From Ignavibacterium sp. (GTDB lineage Bacteria > Bacteroidota > Ignavibacteria > Ignavibacteriales > Ignavibacteriaceae), in the NCBI GenBank assembly GCA_025056745.1, contig JANWVQ010000001.1, forward strand, positions 1 to 62,063: DNA of 62,063 bases. Reading direction: 5' to 3'. The translations under genes were made by a program, and so were the position numbers. The notes beneath the pieces are model-generated. The model was not told where the DNA came from. It did not search any database and saw only the letters and a program-made list of their open reading frames with translations. Shown piece after piece: positions 48,100 to 58,328 of this stretch; position 1 is the stretch's first letter; each line of letters opens with the position of its first letter.

Positions 48100-49191
48100 A
48101 TGAGTAAAGTAGAAAAGAAGCAAAGAATAATATTTATTGATTTGTTAAGAGCTTTTGCAGTTATACAAATGGTTCAAGGACATACTGTTGAAGTTCTATT
48201 AGCAAATGAATTTAGAACATTTGATTCTTTAGCTTACACGATTTGGCACTTTATGAGAGGAATGACAGCTCCAATTTTTATGTTCACATCTGGGACAGTA
48301 TTTACTTATCTTTTTAGACTTGTAAATGAACCTTTTGAAAAAAATCCAAGAGTTATCAAAGGACTAAAACGGTTTCTATTACTTATAACAATTGGATATT
48401 TGCTTAGATTTCCAACTTTCAACCCTTTTAACATTGAATTTATTACTGAAGAACAATTAAATATTTTTTATTCAGTCGATGTTTTGCATTTAATTGGATT
48501 CGGATTACTTTTCATTATGATTTTCGCATTCATTTCTGAAAAAACAAAACTTGGCGACACACTCACATTTTTCATCGCTGCAATGATTTTCATCGTTCCA
48601 ACACCATACTTTGATAAAATGAATTGGTTATTGTATTTCCCGAAACCGATTGCAAATTATTTTTATCAAGGTTCAGGCTCTTTATTTCCTCTTTTCCCTT
48701 GGGCCGGTTATATGTTATTAGGTGCTATTATGGGAAGCAAATTAGCTAAAACTCCAAACATATTCAGGAATTCAAATTTCAGTTTAAGCACCATTGCTAT
48801 CGGTTTGGTTTTAATGATATCATCTTTTATATACGATTACTTTATCTATTCAAATTTCAAAATTCACTTTGACTCTTATAATTATGAAACAATAGTATTT
48901 AGAGTAGGATTTGTTTTAATACTAACAGGTTTAGTTTCGTTCATATCTCAATCTATTGAGTCAATTCCACATATAATCATTTTAGTAGGTAGAAATACAC
49001 TTTTAATTTATGTCGCTCATTTACTAATACTCTATGGAAGTGCGATAAGTCCAGGAATAATTGTATTGTGGGGGCATAAATTAGGTCCTTTATCAACTGT
49101 TAGCATTGCAATTTTTATGATAATTTTAATGGTTCTTTTAGTAATATTATTGAGCAAACTAAAAATTAGAAATAAACAACTTGTAACATAA
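48100..49191 (+). CDS. Membrane acyltransferase, heparan-alpha-glucosaminide N-acetyltransferase/DUF1624-like
   Basis: A 363-aa integral membrane protein with about ten hydrophobic helices. The N-terminus [20 protein letters not shown], with the conserved His, and [20 protein letters not shown] resemble DUF1624/HGSNAT-type acyltransferases that move acetyl groups from acetyl-CoA across a membrane; [10 protein letters not shown] near the end is also typical. The acceptor is unknown. Related OpgC-type or acyltransferase-3 proteins are alternatives. It ends 2 bases before ruvB. Confidence 0.78.
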   Translation: MSKVEKKQRIIFIDLLRAFAVIQMVQGHTVEVLLANEFRTFDSLAYTIWHFMRGMTAPIFMFTSGTVFTYLFRLVNEPFEKNPRVIKGLKRFLLLITIGYLLRFPTFNPFNIEFITEEQLNIFYSVDVLHLIGFGLLFIMIFAFISEKTKLGDTLTFFIAAMIFIVPTPYFDKMNWLLYFPKPIANYFYQGSGSLFPLFPWAGYMLLGAIMGSKLAKTPNIFRNSNFSLSTIAIGLVLMISSFIYDYFIYSNFKIHFDSYNYETIVFRVGFVLILTGLVSFISQSIESIPHIIILVGRNTLLIYVAHLLILYGSAISPGIIVLWGHKLGPLSTVSIAIFMIILMVLLVILLSKLKIRNKQLVT

Positions 49192-49192
49192 A

Positions 49193-50218
49193 ATGCCCAA
49201 AAGAACAAATTTAGATTCATCCAGAACGGAAGAAGATAAGAGTTTTGAACAACATATTAGACCAAAAAGAATTTCTGATTTTCTTGGTCAAAATAAAATA
49301 ACTGATAATTTAAAAGTTTTCATAACAGCCGCAATTAAAAGATATGATGCATTAGACCATTGTTTATTGACTGGTCCTCCTGGACTTGGTAAGACAACTT
49401 TAGCGTATATTATCGCTAACGAATTAGACGTTCCAATCAAAGCTACATCAGGCCCGGTGCTTGAAAAACCAGGAGATCTCGCCGGTATTTTGACAAATTT
49501 AGAAGAACGCTCAGTGCTTTTTATTGATGAAATACATAGGTTGAGTCCAATAGTAGAAGAATATCTTTATTCAGCAATGGAAGATTTCAAATTAGACATT
49601 ATGATTGAAAGCGGACCCAATGCCAGAACTGTTCAAATAAGTTTACCAAAATTTACTTTAGTAGGTGCCACAACAAGAGCTGGAATGTTGACTTCTCCAC
49701 TTCGTGATAGATTCGGAATAAAATTTAGGTTAGATTATTACGATAGTGAAGTTCTTAAAAAAATTGTTCAACGCTCTTCATCTATTCTAGGTATCCAAAT
49801 CGATGATGATGCTGCCGATGAAATTGCGAGACGTTCAAGGGGAACCCCAAGAATTGCAAATAGATTACTTAGACGCACTCGTGATTTTGCTGATTATGAA
49901 AATAAAACAAAAATCGATTTAGACATCGCTAAAAAAGCTTTAGAAGCATTAGAAGTTGATGAATCAGGTTTGGATGAAATGGATAAGGAAATTCTTTTAA
50001 CTATAATTGATAAATACAATGGTGGTCCTGTTGGATTGAATACTTTATCTGTCTCTGTTAATGAAGATCCTGGAACAATTGAAGAAGTCTATGAACCTTT
50101 TTTAATTCAAAAAGGATTTATTCAACGAACCCCACGTGGAAGAGAAGCAACTTTATTAGCTTATAAAAAATTTGGTAGAAAAAAGTTTAATAGTTCACAA
50201 ACTCTTTTTGATGATTAA
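49193..50218 (+). CDS. ruvB: Holliday junction branch migration helicase RuvB
   Basis: A 341-aa AAA+ motor. An N-terminal [20 protein letters not shown] leads to Walker [10 protein letters not shown] (61-69), Walker [11 protein letters not shown], sensor 1 [20 protein letters not shown] and sensor 2 near [17 protein letters not shown]; the C-terminal winged helix ends [17 protein letters not shown]. With RuvA it drives branch migration. RuvA and RuvC are not in the window. Confidence 0.98.
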   Translation: MPKRTNLDSSRTEEDKSFEQHIRPKRISDFLGQNKITDNLKVFITAAIKRYDALDHCLLTGPPGLGKTTLAYIIANELDVPIKATSGPVLEKPGDLAGILTNLEERSVLFIDEIHRLSPIVEEYLYSAMEDFKLDIMIESGPNARTVQISLPKFTLVGATTRAGMLTSPLRDRFGIKFRLDYYDSEVLKKIVQRSSSILGIQIDDDAADEIARRSRGTPRIANRLLRRTRDFADYENKTKIDLDIAKKALEALEVDESGLDEMDKEILLTIIDKYNGGPVGLNTLSVSVNEDPGTIEEVYEPFLIQKGFIQRTPRGREATLLAYKKFGRKKFNSSQTLFDD

Positions 50219-50258
50219 TTCTTAAAATTTAACAAACAATTTTAAGAGCGGAGGTATT

Positions 50259-52127
50259 TTGAAAGTTCTGATATTTATCTTAATTATTTCTCAACAATTA
50301 TTAGCTCAGGAATTATACATTCCTACAAATATTCAATCTGCTTATTCAAAAAAAACAAGAAGCTTCGATGGAAAGCCTGGAGAAAATTATTGGCAAAATA
50401 AATCTGATTATCATATTAAAGTTAATTTTAATCCGTTTAACAGAACTCTTACGGGTTGGGAAAAAATTACTTACTACAACAACAGCCCAAATTCACTTAC
50501 TGAATTAATTATAAGATTATATCCGAATATTACTAAATCAACTGCAATTAGAGATTTTTCTATCTCTCAAAAAGGTATTACAGATGGAGTTACATTAAAA
50601 AGAATTATTTTGAATAAATCTGAGATGAATATTCAAGATGAAAAAGTAATTAAATATACAAGCACAAATGCAAAACTCTTTTTACCTGATGAACTTCTAC
50701 CTAAGTCTAGCTTGGAACTTGAAATAGAATGGAGTTTTCAATTACCACCAACGAACTTTGCGCGAATGGGTACTTATGACTCCACATCTTTTTTTATTGC
50801 TTATTGGTATCCACAAATTGCTGTCTATGATGATATTGATGGTTGGGATCAGCAAGAATATACTGGCTTTACTGAAATGTATAATGATTTTAATAATTAT
50901 AAAGTTGAGATTAACATTCCTAGAGATTATCACGTCTGGGCTACTGGCATTTGGAAAAATCCTGAACAAATACTTTCAGAAAAATTCTTGAATCTATATT
51001 TAAAAGCTCAAAACAGTGATGAAATTATAAGAATATTCAAATCTGAGGATATTTTGAGAAAAGATAAATATAAATCGGAAGATTCAACTCACACCTTCGT
51101 ATTCGAAGCAGATGAAGTTCCAGATTTTGCATTTGGTGTAAGTAATAAATATTTATGGGATGCTACAAGTTATTTATCACCAACTGGAAAAAGAATTTTT
51201 ATATGTGCCGCTTACAAAGAATCTTCAAAAGATTTTTATGATGTTGCTTTTTATGCAAAAGAATCAATAAAATATTTTTCTGAAGAAATGCCGGGATATC
51301 CATTCCCTTATCCTTCATTAACAGTATGGAATGGCTCAGGTGGAATGGAATATCCAATGATAGTCAATAATGGAAGTTTTAATACAAAAGCAGGAACAGT
51401 TGGAGTTACTGCACACGAGATCGCACATCAATATATGCCTTTTATGATGGGCATAAATGAAAGAAAATATGCCTTTATGGATGAAGGGTGGGCAGTCTTT
51501 TTCCCTTTGGATTTGCAAGATAGATTAGTTGAAAATATCAATCATCGAACAAGGAATATCTCAAATTTCAATATGGTTTCCGGTTCTGATTATGAGGTTC
51601 CTCCAATTGTTCTTTCATATCTTCTAAAAGGATCATCTTACAGAATAGCTTCTTATTCAAGGTCAAGTGTTGCATACGATATGTTATATAATCTTTTAGG
51701 AAAAGATTTGTTCAAAAAAGCATTACATCATTTTATCGATAATTGGAAAGGTAAGCATCCAACTCCGTGGGATTTCTTTAATTGTATTAATTATTCCTTA
51801 GGCAAAAATTTAAACTGGTTTTTCAAACCTTGGTTTTTCGAGTTTGGATATCCAGACTTAGCTTTAAGTTCATATAGCATTGAACAAAATAAGTTGAAAA
51901 TTAAAGTTGAAAAAGTTGGGCAATTGCCGGTACCAATAAAATTAAAACTATTTTATAATAATCAAATTGTGGGAGAATATAACTTTAAAGCTGATATTTG
52001 GAGTTCAGATAATAAATTTTATGAAATATCAATAGATCAAATTGATTTTGACAAGATTGTTATTGGTGACCAAAATATTCCTGATGTAAGATCGAGTAAT
52101 AATGTTTTATTAAAATCTGGAAATTAA
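50259..52127 (+). CDS. M1-family zinc metallopeptidase (secreted)
   Basis: A 622-aa exported peptidase. Signal peptide about 1-16 (LIISQQLLAQ). The N-terminal beta domain (about 40-250) is followed by the catalytic thermolysin-like domain: substrate loop SGGMEYPMIV in place of GAMEN, and zinc site HEIAH (His386, His390) with Glu409 in FMDEGWAVFF; 18 residues separate His390 and Glu409 as in M1. The TTG start is supported by a GGAGG site at 50250-50254. Such secreted M1 proteins in Bacteroidota often release N-terminal residues from peptides. No sorting domain is present, so it probably stays periplasmic. Confidence 0.93.
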   Translation: MKVLIFILIISQQLLAQELYIPTNIQSAYSKKTRSFDGKPGENYWQNKSDYHIKVNFNPFNRTLTGWEKITYYNNSPNSLTELIIRLYPNITKSTAIRDFSISQKGITDGVTLKRIILNKSEMNIQDEKVIKYTSTNAKLFLPDELLPKSSLELEIEWSFQLPPTNFARMGTYDSTSFFIAYWYPQIAVYDDIDGWDQQEYTGFTEMYNDFNNYKVEINIPRDYHVWATGIWKNPEQILSEKFLNLYLKAQNSDEIIRIFKSEDILRKDKYKSEDSTHTFVFEADEVPDFAFGVSNKYLWDATSYLSPTGKRIFICAAYKESSKDFYDVAFYAKESIKYFSEEMPGYPFPYPSLTVWNGSGGMEYPMIVNNGSFNTKAGTVGVTAHEIAHQYMPFMMGINERKYAFMDEGWAVFFPLDLQDRLVENINHRTRNISNFNMVSGSDYEVPPIVLSYLLKGSSYRIASYSRSSVAYDMLYNLLGKDLFKKALHHFIDNWKGKHPTPWDFFNCINYSLGKNLNWFFKPWFFEFGYPDLALSSYSIEQNKLKIKVEKVGQLPVPIKLKLFYNNQIVGEYNFKADIWSSDNKFYEISIDQIDFDKIVIGDQNIPDVRSSNNVLLKSGN

Positions 52128-52170
52128 ATTTTATGAAATTTAATCATTAAGTATAATCAGCGGGGTTAAT

Positions 52171-52587
52171 ATGAAAGAGCGAAATTTACACATAGTCTCT
52201 TCAAACGATGAAATATTTGAAGATTTAAACGATCTTGGAGCATTCAACATTGGTGGAAAAAGTGAAAAACAAGTTCAAGAAGAGTTTTCTGAAAAGAAAG
52301 AATTTGTAGAAGAAAATCTTTGGACAAAGTTAGAGAGTGTTGGGAAAAAAATTTCTTTTGCTAAAGATGTTGTTGCCTTGTTTAATTATATGATGGATCC
52401 TTTAGTAAGCTGGCACAGAAAAGCAATTGTTATTTTGGGCTTGATTTACTTTATATCTCCTATTGATACAATTCCTGATCTTGCTCCACTATTTGGTTAT
52501 CTTGATGATCTTGGTGTAATAACAGCTTTATTAAAATTTCTTGGAAGTGAGCTTATTCCATATTATAAACCCAACTACCGAAAGTGA
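52171..52587 (+). CDS. DUF1232 (YkvA-type) membrane protein
   Basis: A 138-aa protein. The DUF1232 core is clear: SWHRKAIVILGLIYFISPID, then PDLAPLFGYLDDLGVITALL; the hydrophobic parts are short, about 85-125. The N-terminal 60 residues are acidic and variable. Function unknown in the family. It lies 43 bases after the M1 gene and 3 before the NUDIX gene. Confidence 0.88.
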   Translation: MKERNLHIVSSNDEIFEDLNDLGAFNIGGKSEKQVQEEFSEKKEFVEENLWTKLESVGKKISFAKDVVALFNYMMDPLVSWHRKAIVILGLIYFISPIDTIPDLAPLFGYLDDLGVITALLKFLGSELIPYYKPNYRK

Positions 52588-52590
52588 TTT

Positions 52591-53130
52591 ATGTATAAAT
52601 TAATTAGTTCTAAAGTTTATTATGAAGGTAAAGTATTAAAACTTCAAGTTGATGAAATTGAATATGAAACGACTAAGAATAAAGGAATCAGAGAAATCGC
52701 AATTCATCCGGGTGGTGCTGTAATTGTTCCGATAACGGATGAAGGAAAATTAGTTTTAGTTAAACAATTTAGGTATCCGCTACAAAACGATTTAATTGAA
52801 TTTCCTGCAGGTAAGTTAGATAAAAATGAAGATCCATTGATTTGTGCCAAAAGAGAGCTTGAAGAAGAAACTGGCTATTCAAGTGATAAAATTTCTTATT
52901 TAGGTAAAATTTATACTGCCCCCGGATATTGTACAGAGTTACTTAATATTTTTGTCGCGGAAAATCTTAAGTCTGGAAATCATAATAGAGAAGAAGGCGA
53001 AAAAGAAATGCAGATATTAGAATTGAGTCTTAGTGAAATTATTGAACTTATTAAAGAAGAACAGATTGTTGATTCAAAAACAATATCTGCATTATTTTTT
53101 CTAAAATTAAAAGGAATAATTAAGTTCTAA
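52591..53130 (+). CDS. NUDIX hydrolase, ADP-ribose pyrophosphatase type
   Basis: A 179-aa enzyme with a full Nudix box near 72-94 (GKLDKNEDPLICAKRELEEE then TGY), the metal-binding REXXEE pattern, and the preceding VKQFRYPLQNDLIEFPAG typical of ADP-ribose/ADP-sugar pyrophosphatases. APGYCTELLNIFVAENL follows, also as in that subgroup. It would clear ADP-ribose or similar dinucleotides. Its 3' end overlaps the convergent small gene by 11 bases. Confidence 0.93.
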   Translation: MYKLISSKVYYEGKVLKLQVDEIEYETTKNKGIREIAIHPGGAVIVPITDEGKLVLVKQFRYPLQNDLIEFPAGKLDKNEDPLICAKRELEEETGYSSDKISYLGKIYTAPGYCTELLNIFVAENLKSGNHNREEGEKEMQILELSLSEIIELIKEEQIVDSKTISALFFLKLKGIIKF

Positions 53131-53389
53131 TAACTTGAATACTTATCTCAGAGTTCTTTTTCATCTCTTTAGATTTTTCAGAATTCTTTTTTGAGTAAGG
53201 GCATTCGCTATTACTTGAATTTGAGTCATTTCCCTGAGGTCCATTATTCAGAAATGGACATTTTGAAGATTCCATTTTTTGAATATAGGGACAATTTGAA
53301 CCAGACTTTTTAGGGTCATCTGTTAATGTATAAGCTACAGATATTGAAACAAAATATAAAGAAAAGAAAACCAAAAGAAACTTTTTCAT
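53120..53389 (-). CDS. Small secreted protein with three Cys-Pro-aromatic motifs
   Basis: An 89-aa protein with a signal peptide (MKKFLLVFFSLYFVSISVA, about 1-19). The mature part is Ser/Asn/Lys-rich and low complexity but holds three similar motifs, NCPYIQK, KCPFLNN and ECPYSKK, with Cys at about 33, 44 and 63. Cys-Pro pairs can be heme- or metal-binding (heme regulatory motif), which is only an inference. A strong GGAGGT site precedes the ATG. It lies 52 bases downstream of the MFS gene on the same strand, so it may share the transcript. No family recognised. Confidence 0.7.
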   Translation of the reverse strand: MKKFLLVFFSLYFVSISVAYTLTDDPKKSGSNCPYIQKMESSKCPFLNNGPQGNDSNSSNSECPYSKKNSEKSKEMKKNSEISIQVIRT

Positions 53390-53441
53390 ATTACCTCCAT
53401 TTTTAATCTGAACTAACTTGAAATGTTAAAAGTTCAAAACT

Positions 53442-54941
53442 TTAATCTTTATCCTCTACAAAATATACAAGTAAACCTCCGATAATCATTGATATTCCAC
53501 CGAGAATAAGAGCATAGATTGCTTCTCCAGAGAATAAATTCTTAACAAAAAATCCAAGAATAGCTGCAGCAGTTATCTGAGGAATCACTATGAAAAAGTT
53601 GAATATTCCCATATAGACTCCCATCTTTTCCGCTGGTAGAGAACCTGTCAATATTGCGTAAGGCATAGCTAAAATTGAAGCCCAAGCAAGTCCTATCCCA
53701 AGTTCTGAAACTAAAAGTAGTTGAGGATTTTTAATAAAGTAGAATGATATTAGAGAGATTCCTCCGATTACTAAACTTAAGAGATGAACAAACTTTCTAT
53801 TTGTTTTTTTGGAAAGCCAAATAATAAAAAACGCCATTACTGCAGCAAAACCATTGTAAACAGACATCAAAACTCCGACCCAATCTGCTCCCTGATTGTA
53901 TAATTGACTAGTTGGATCATCTGTCCCATAAATATGTCTTGTAACTGCTGGAGTTGTATAAATCCACATAGCAAACAATGCAAACCAACTAAAAAATTGA
54001 ACAACAGCAAGTTGTTTCATAGTTTTTGGCATTTTATACAAGTCAGTTAGAATTGAAACTAAGCTATTGTTATAATTACCAGTTTTTGAAATAAATGATG
54101 AAATAATTTGAAGTAGTCCAAAAATTAGTGAACCAACAAAGAGAACATATAAACCAAAATCATCTTCTTTGAATAAGTAATGAAGTACTATCGAACCTAA
54201 TAAACCAATTAAACTCCAGATCAATCCAAATTTGAGAAATTTTTTATCGGAGATTTTTATTTGATTTGAAGATGATTTTGATTTTTCTTCTTCTGATTGG
54301 GAAAATGCTTTTAATTCTTCAGGCGAGTATTCTTTAGATGAAATCACCGTCCAAAGAACCGCAAGTAAAAAAACAGTTCCTCCAATATAGAAAGAGTATT
54401 TAACTGAAAGGGGGATTTCTCCTTCAGGTGCAGTATTTGTAATTCCAAACCAATTTGTTAAAACATAAGGCAATGCAGAGGCGATTACTGCTCCAGTTCC
54501 AATAAAAAAGCTTTGCATAGAGAAGCCTAAAGTTCTCTGTTCAGAGGGTAACATATCACCAACAAATGCTCTGAAAGGCTCCATTGAAATATTGATTGAA
54601 GCATCCATAATCCAAAGCATTCCAGCTGCGATCCAAAGAGCTGGTGAATTAGGCATAATGAATAATGATAATGAAGCAAGAACTGCTCCGACTAAAAAGT
54701 ATGGTCTTCTCCTTCCTAATCTATTCCAAGTTTTATCGCTGAAATGACCAACTATCGGCTGAACTATCAATCCAGTAACAGGAGCAGCAATCCACAATAA
54801 TGGAATTGTTTCAATCTTTGCTCCAAGTGTTTCAAATATTCTGCTGACATTTGCATTTTGTAGTGCAAATCCAAATTGTATCCCTAAAAATCCAAAACTC
54901 ATATTCCATATTTGCCAAAAAGATAATTGTGGTTTTTTCAT
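53442..54941 (-). CDS. MFS transporter, SLC45/sugar:proton symporter type
   Basis: A 499-aa protein with twelve hydrophobic helices. Landmarks: FWQIWNMSFGFLGIQFGFALQ at the start, the loop GHFSDKTWNRLGRRRPYFLVGA (abridged) with the MFS signature RLGRRRP, and a central cytoplasmic loop. The combination fits bacterial SLC45-like or glucose/maltose transporters. The substrate cannot be predicted. AAGGAA precedes the ATG. Confidence 0.88.
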   Translation of the reverse strand: MKKPQLSFWQIWNMSFGFLGIQFGFALQNANVSRIFETLGAKIETIPLLWIAAPVTGLIVQPIVGHFSDKTWNRLGRRRPYFLVGAVLASLSLFIMPNSPALWIAAGMLWIMDASINISMEPFRAFVGDMLPSEQRTLGFSMQSFFIGTGAVIASALPYVLTNWFGITNTAPEGEIPLSVKYSFYIGGTVFLLAVLWTVISSKEYSPEELKAFSQSEEEKSKSSSNQIKISDKKFLKFGLIWSLIGLLGSIVLHYLFKEDDFGLYVLFVGSLIFGLLQIISSFISKTGNYNNSLVSILTDLYKMPKTMKQLAVVQFFSWFALFAMWIYTTPAVTRHIYGTDDPTSQLYNQGADWVGVLMSVYNGFAAVMAFFIIWLSKKTNRKFVHLLSLVIGGISLISFYFIKNPQLLLVSELGIGLAWASILAMPYAILTGSLPAEKMGVYMGIFNFFIVIPQITAAAILGFFVKNLFSGEAIYALILGGISMIIGGLLVYFVEDKD

Positions 54942-55053
54942 TCTAATTTCCTTTCATTACTAAAACTGACTGAAATTTAATAACATCAGAAAAATAATCT
55001 TTAATAGATAAATTAGCATACAAAATATTTTAAATAATTAATGAGAGAATTAA

Positions 55054-55212
55054 ATGAGTAAACTATCTATCTTATCCGAGTTGTGGGAATTTCTAAAAGT
55101 CAGAAAAAAATGGTGGTTAATGCCAATAATTATTTTTCTGGTTTTACTCGGTGCTTTAATTGTTCTGACTCAAGGCTCTGCCCTTGCTCCTTTTATTTAC
55201 GCAATCTTTTGA
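55054..55212 (+). CDS. DUF5989-type small membrane protein (52 aa)
   Basis: A 52-residue protein that begins MSKLSILSELWEFLKVRKKW and continues to a single hydrophobic helix (about 23-50) with GALIVLTQGSALAPFIYAIF at the end. This wording is that of the DUF5989 family: short amphipathic start, KxRKKWWL turn, one helix. In other genomes such proteins stand next to carbamoyltransferase or envelope biosynthesis genes; here it is 45 bases upstream of a glycosyltransferase and divergent from an MFS gene. It is too short for most gene callers. Confidence 0.8.
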   Translation: MSKLSILSELWEFLKVRKKWWLMPIIIFLVLLGALIVLTQGSALAPFIYAIF

Positions 55213-55256
55213 TAATGTATAATTTTTAAAGTAGAATGTATAATGTATGATTTATA
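55213..55256. repeat. GTATAAT-type short repeats before the glycosyltransferase
   Basis: The 44 bases between the DUF5989 gene and the glycosyltransferase are built from imperfect copies of a unit around AATGTATAAT (at 55213-55222, 55235-55244 and the partial TGTATGATTTATAAT just before the start). This looks like a local A+T-rich microrepeat and may hold a -10 element. No function is shown. Confidence 0.35.
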
Positions 55257-56066
55257 ATGAGTAGAGCATCTGTAATTGTTTCTTTTTACAATAAAATAGA
55301 TTATTTGAAATTAGTTCTTGCTGGTTTTGAAATTCAAACAGAAAAAGATTTTGAAATAATTATTGCAGATGATGGTTCAAATCAGAGTGTCGTAAATCGA
55401 ATACAAAATATATTTCAAAACTATTCATTCAGAATAAAACACATCTGGCAAGAAGATAAAGGATTCAGGAAAAATAAAATCCTTAACAAATCAATTTTAG
55501 CGGCAGAATCAGACTATTTAATATTTATTGATGGAGATTGTATCCCCCATTCTTATTTTGTTGAGGGTCATCTAGTTAACTCAGAGAAAAATAAAATCCT
55601 CACAGGTCGAAGAGTTAATCTTTCGGAAAAAATTTCAAATCAATTAACAGAAGAAAAAATTAAACAAAAGTATCTTGAAAAAAATTTTTCCGTTCTTTTA
55701 TTTGATGGATTATTCGGGAAGTCTTATGATGTTGAAAAAGGGATTTTTACAAAAAACAAATTTTTTCTAAGACTTCTAAACAGCAAACCAAGAGGAATAT
55801 TAGGCTGCAACTTTTCGTTATTCAAAGATGATATTTTAGAAATCAACGGATTTGATGAACGATATGAAGCTCCTTCAATTGGTGAAGATTCAGATGTTCA
55901 ATTCAGGTTGGAACTTATTGGTAAAAAAATTAAATCAATAAATCATATTGCAATTCAATATCATCTTCATCATAAACTTCAAGAGAGACCACAAAAAAAT
56001 TTGGTTTTATTAGAAGAAATTAAAAGAAATAAAATTTATTACACTCCGTTCGGTCTTAAAAAATAA
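55257..56066 (+). CDS. Family 2 glycosyltransferase
   Basis: A 269-aa GT-A fold enzyme. Motifs: SVIVSFYNKIDYLKLVLAG at the start, the nucleotide-binding FEIIIADDGSN, the metal-binding DGDCIPHSYF (DxD) and late DERYEAPSIGEDSDVQFRLE. It would add a sugar to a polysaccharide, lipid or protein acceptor; the short DUF5989 gene upstream may belong with it. No signal or helix is present. Confidence 0.9.
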   Translation: MSRASVIVSFYNKIDYLKLVLAGFEIQTEKDFEIIIADDGSNQSVVNRIQNIFQNYSFRIKHIWQEDKGFRKNKILNKSILAAESDYLIFIDGDCIPHSYFVEGHLVNSEKNKILTGRRVNLSEKISNQLTEEKIKQKYLEKNFSVLLFDGLFGKSYDVEKGIFTKNKFFLRLLNSKPRGILGCNFSLFKDDILEINGFDERYEAPSIGEDSDVQFRLELIGKKIKSINHIAIQYHLHHKLQERPQKNLVLLEEIKRNKIYYTPFGLKK

Positions 56067-56178
56067 GACAATATTATCTATTTACCATAATAATTTAAGT
56101 TTCTATAAAAAATACCCTAAAAAATTTTGGTAATAAAAATATTTCTTCTATATTTGCTCCACAAAATTTTAATTCAAT

Positions 56179-56625
56179 ATGATTGATGAAATTGATTTAA
56201 AAATTTTACGAATTCTCCAAAAGGATGCTCGTGCTAAATTAAATGAATTAGCCGAAGCAGTCCATCTAACTGTTCCTTCGGTAAGTGAGAGACTTCATAA
56301 ACTCGAGGATAAAAAATTTATTGAAGGAAATCATACCAAATTGAATAGAAAATTATTTGGTTATGATATCACTGTGTTCATTTTGGTTATAATGGAATCT
56401 TCAAAAAATTATAAAACACTTATTAGCAAAGTTGATAAGATTCCTGAGATTCTTGAATGTCACTCCGTTTTGGGTGAAGGCTCACATTTACTAAAAGCAG
56501 TTGTTAAAAAAACAGAAGATTTGGAAAAGTTATTAAGCGAGATTCAATCTTGGCCTGGAGTTGTATCAACTAAAACTACTTATGTCCTTTCGACTATTAA
56601 AGAGACGTTTGAAATAAAAATTTAA
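56179..56625 (+). CDS. Lrp/AsnC-family transcriptional regulator
   Basis: A 148-aa protein: winged helix DEIDLKILRILQKDARAKLN with recognition part LTVPSVSERLHKLEDKKFI, then a RAM ligand domain (about 65-145). It starts 34 bases upstream of glnA in the same direction, so it probably controls nitrogen or amino acid genes, including itself and glnA. This is inference from position. Confidence 0.92.
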   Translation: MIDEIDLKILRILQKDARAKLNELAEAVHLTVPSVSERLHKLEDKKFIEGNHTKLNRKLFGYDITVFILVIMESSKNYKTLISKVDKIPEILECHSVLGEGSHLLKAVVKKTEDLEKLLSEIQSWPGVVSTKTTYVLSTIKETFEIKI

Positions 56626-56658
56626 TCCAACTAATTAACAACAATAAAAGGGAGGTAT

Positions 56659-58089
56659 ATGTCTAAGTCTAATAATGGAGCAATTGAAAAAGTGCTCAAG
56701 TTTATCAAGGATAACAAAATCCAATTTGTAGATTTGAAGTTTATGGACTTCCCAGGTCAGTGGCAGCATTTCACAGTCCCTTCAGATCAACTCGATGCTT
56801 CATCTTTTGAATCAGGTTTTGGATTTGATGCATCTTCAATCAGAGGATGGAAAGCAATTAATGAAAGTGATATGATTATAATTCCTGATCCAACAACGAT
56901 GTTTGTTGATCCATTTATCAAAGCACCAACCATATCACTTATATGTGATGTTTACGAGCCGGCAACTATGGAAAAATATACACGCTGTCCAAGAAATATC
57001 GCTCAAAAAGCTGAAGCATATTTAATCTCAACTGGAATTGCTGATACAAGCTACTTCGGCCCTGAAGCAGAATTCTTTGTTTTCGATGATGTCAGATTTG
57101 AATCGAGACCAAATGGAAGTTTTTATATGGTTGATTCTATTGAAGGTAGATGGAATTCAGGAAGAGATGAAAATCCAAACTTAGGTTATAAACCGAGATA
57201 CAAAGAAGGATATTTCCCTGTTCCACCAACCGACTCTTTAGTCGATCTAAGAAATGAAATGGTTGTGAATCTTATAAATTGCGGAATAGAGGTAGAAGCT
57301 CAACATCACGAAGTCGCAAGTGGCGGTCAGTGTGAAATAGACTTAAAGTTTGCTCCACTTCTGAAAGCAGCCGATCAGTTACTTTTATTCAAATATGTTG
57401 TTAAAAATACTGCAAAAGCGAATAATAAAACTGTAACATATATGCCTAAACCAATATTTGGTGATAACGGTAGTGGAATGCACGTCCATACTTCCCTATG
57501 GAAAAAAGGTAAACCACTTTTTGCTGGAACTGGCTATGCTGGTTTAAGTGAAACTGCTTTGTATTTCATTGGTGGATTGCTCAAGCACGCAGCAAGTTTA
57601 TTGGCATTTACTAATCCAACTACAAATTCATATAAAAGATTAGTCCCTGGATTTGAAGCTCCAGTAAATTTAGCATATTCACAAAGAAATAGAAGTGCTG
57701 CAATCAGAATTCCAATGTATTCATCTTCACCAAAAGCTAAAAGAATTGAATTCCGATGTCCTGATCCATCTGCAAATCCTTATTTGGCTTTCTCTGCAAT
57801 TTTAATGGCTGGCTTGGATGGAATAATTAATAAAATAGATCCAGGTGAACCATTAGATAAGGATATTTATGATTTGCCACCAGAAGAATTAAAAAATGTT
57901 CCGTCAACACCTGGCTCTCTTGAAGAAGCTCTAAAATCATTAGCAAAAGATCACGAATATTTATTAAAAGGTGATGTTTTCACTGAAGATGTTATTGAGA
58001 CTTGGATAAAATACAAGATGGATAAAGAAGTAAAACAAATGGCACTTCAACCTCATCCTTTCGAATTCTCCCTTTATTATGACGTATAA
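56659..58089 (+). CDS. glnA: Type I glutamine synthetase GlnA
   Basis: A 476-aa enzyme of bacterial GSI. Motifs: [17 protein letters not shown], the ATP-site and metal ligands in [47 protein letters not shown] (in part) and [20 protein letters not shown]. The segment DIYDLPPEE near residue 404 matches the adenylylated Tyr region (NLYDLPPEE) of the GSI-beta class, so regulation by adenylylation is possible; GlnE is not in the window. GGGAGG precedes the ATG. Confidence 0.96.
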   Translation: MSKSNNGAIEKVLKFIKDNKIQFVDLKFMDFPGQWQHFTVPSDQLDASSFESGFGFDASSIRGWKAINESDMIIIPDPTTMFVDPFIKAPTISLICDVYEPATMEKYTRCPRNIAQKAEAYLISTGIADTSYFGPEAEFFVFDDVRFESRPNGSFYMVDSIEGRWNSGRDENPNLGYKPRYKEGYFPVPPTDSLVDLRNEMVVNLINCGIEVEAQHHEVASGGQCEIDLKFAPLLKAADQLLLFKYVVKNTAKANNKTVTYMPKPIFGDNGSGMHVHTSLWKKGKPLFAGTGYAGLSETALYFIGGLLKHAASLLAFTNPTTNSYKRLVPGFEAPVNLAYSQRNRSAAIRIPMYSSSPKAKRIEFRCPDPSANPYLAFSAILMAGLDGIINKIDPGEPLDKDIYDLPPEELKNVPSTPGSLEEALKSLAKDHEYLLKGDVFTEDVIETWIKYKMDKEVKQMALQPHPFEFSLYYDV

Positions 58090-58097
58090 AATTCACA

Positions 58098-58140
58098 GGC
58101 TGATTTGTTTTATAAAAACAAGTCAGCCCCTATTTTTCTT
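58098..58140 (+). terminator. Rho-independent terminator after glnA
   Basis: GGCTGATTTGTTTT (58098-58111) pairs with AAAACAAGTCAGCC (58115-58128) except for one T-G pair, leaving a 3-base loop; a T-rich tail runs to 58140. It is a very stable hairpin, nine bases after the stop. Confidence 0.9.
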
Positions 58141-58328
58141 TGAACGATTCTTCTAATTGACTTGTTGGTAATTCAACACAAAAGTATTTTTAATTGATAA
58201 AAATTTAATAAAATAGCTAGGAATTAATTTTTAGAATTGATAAAAATTAGTTAAGGCATACTTAATTGTTTTTAGAACTTAACTGAATTTTGTAAACTAT
58301 TAAAAACATAAATTAACAGGAGGAAGCT

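Noticed and set aside
53442-54941. MFS gene and Cys-Pro protein as a dedicated uptake system
   Set aside because: Only strand and spacing link them; no shared substrate feature is visible.
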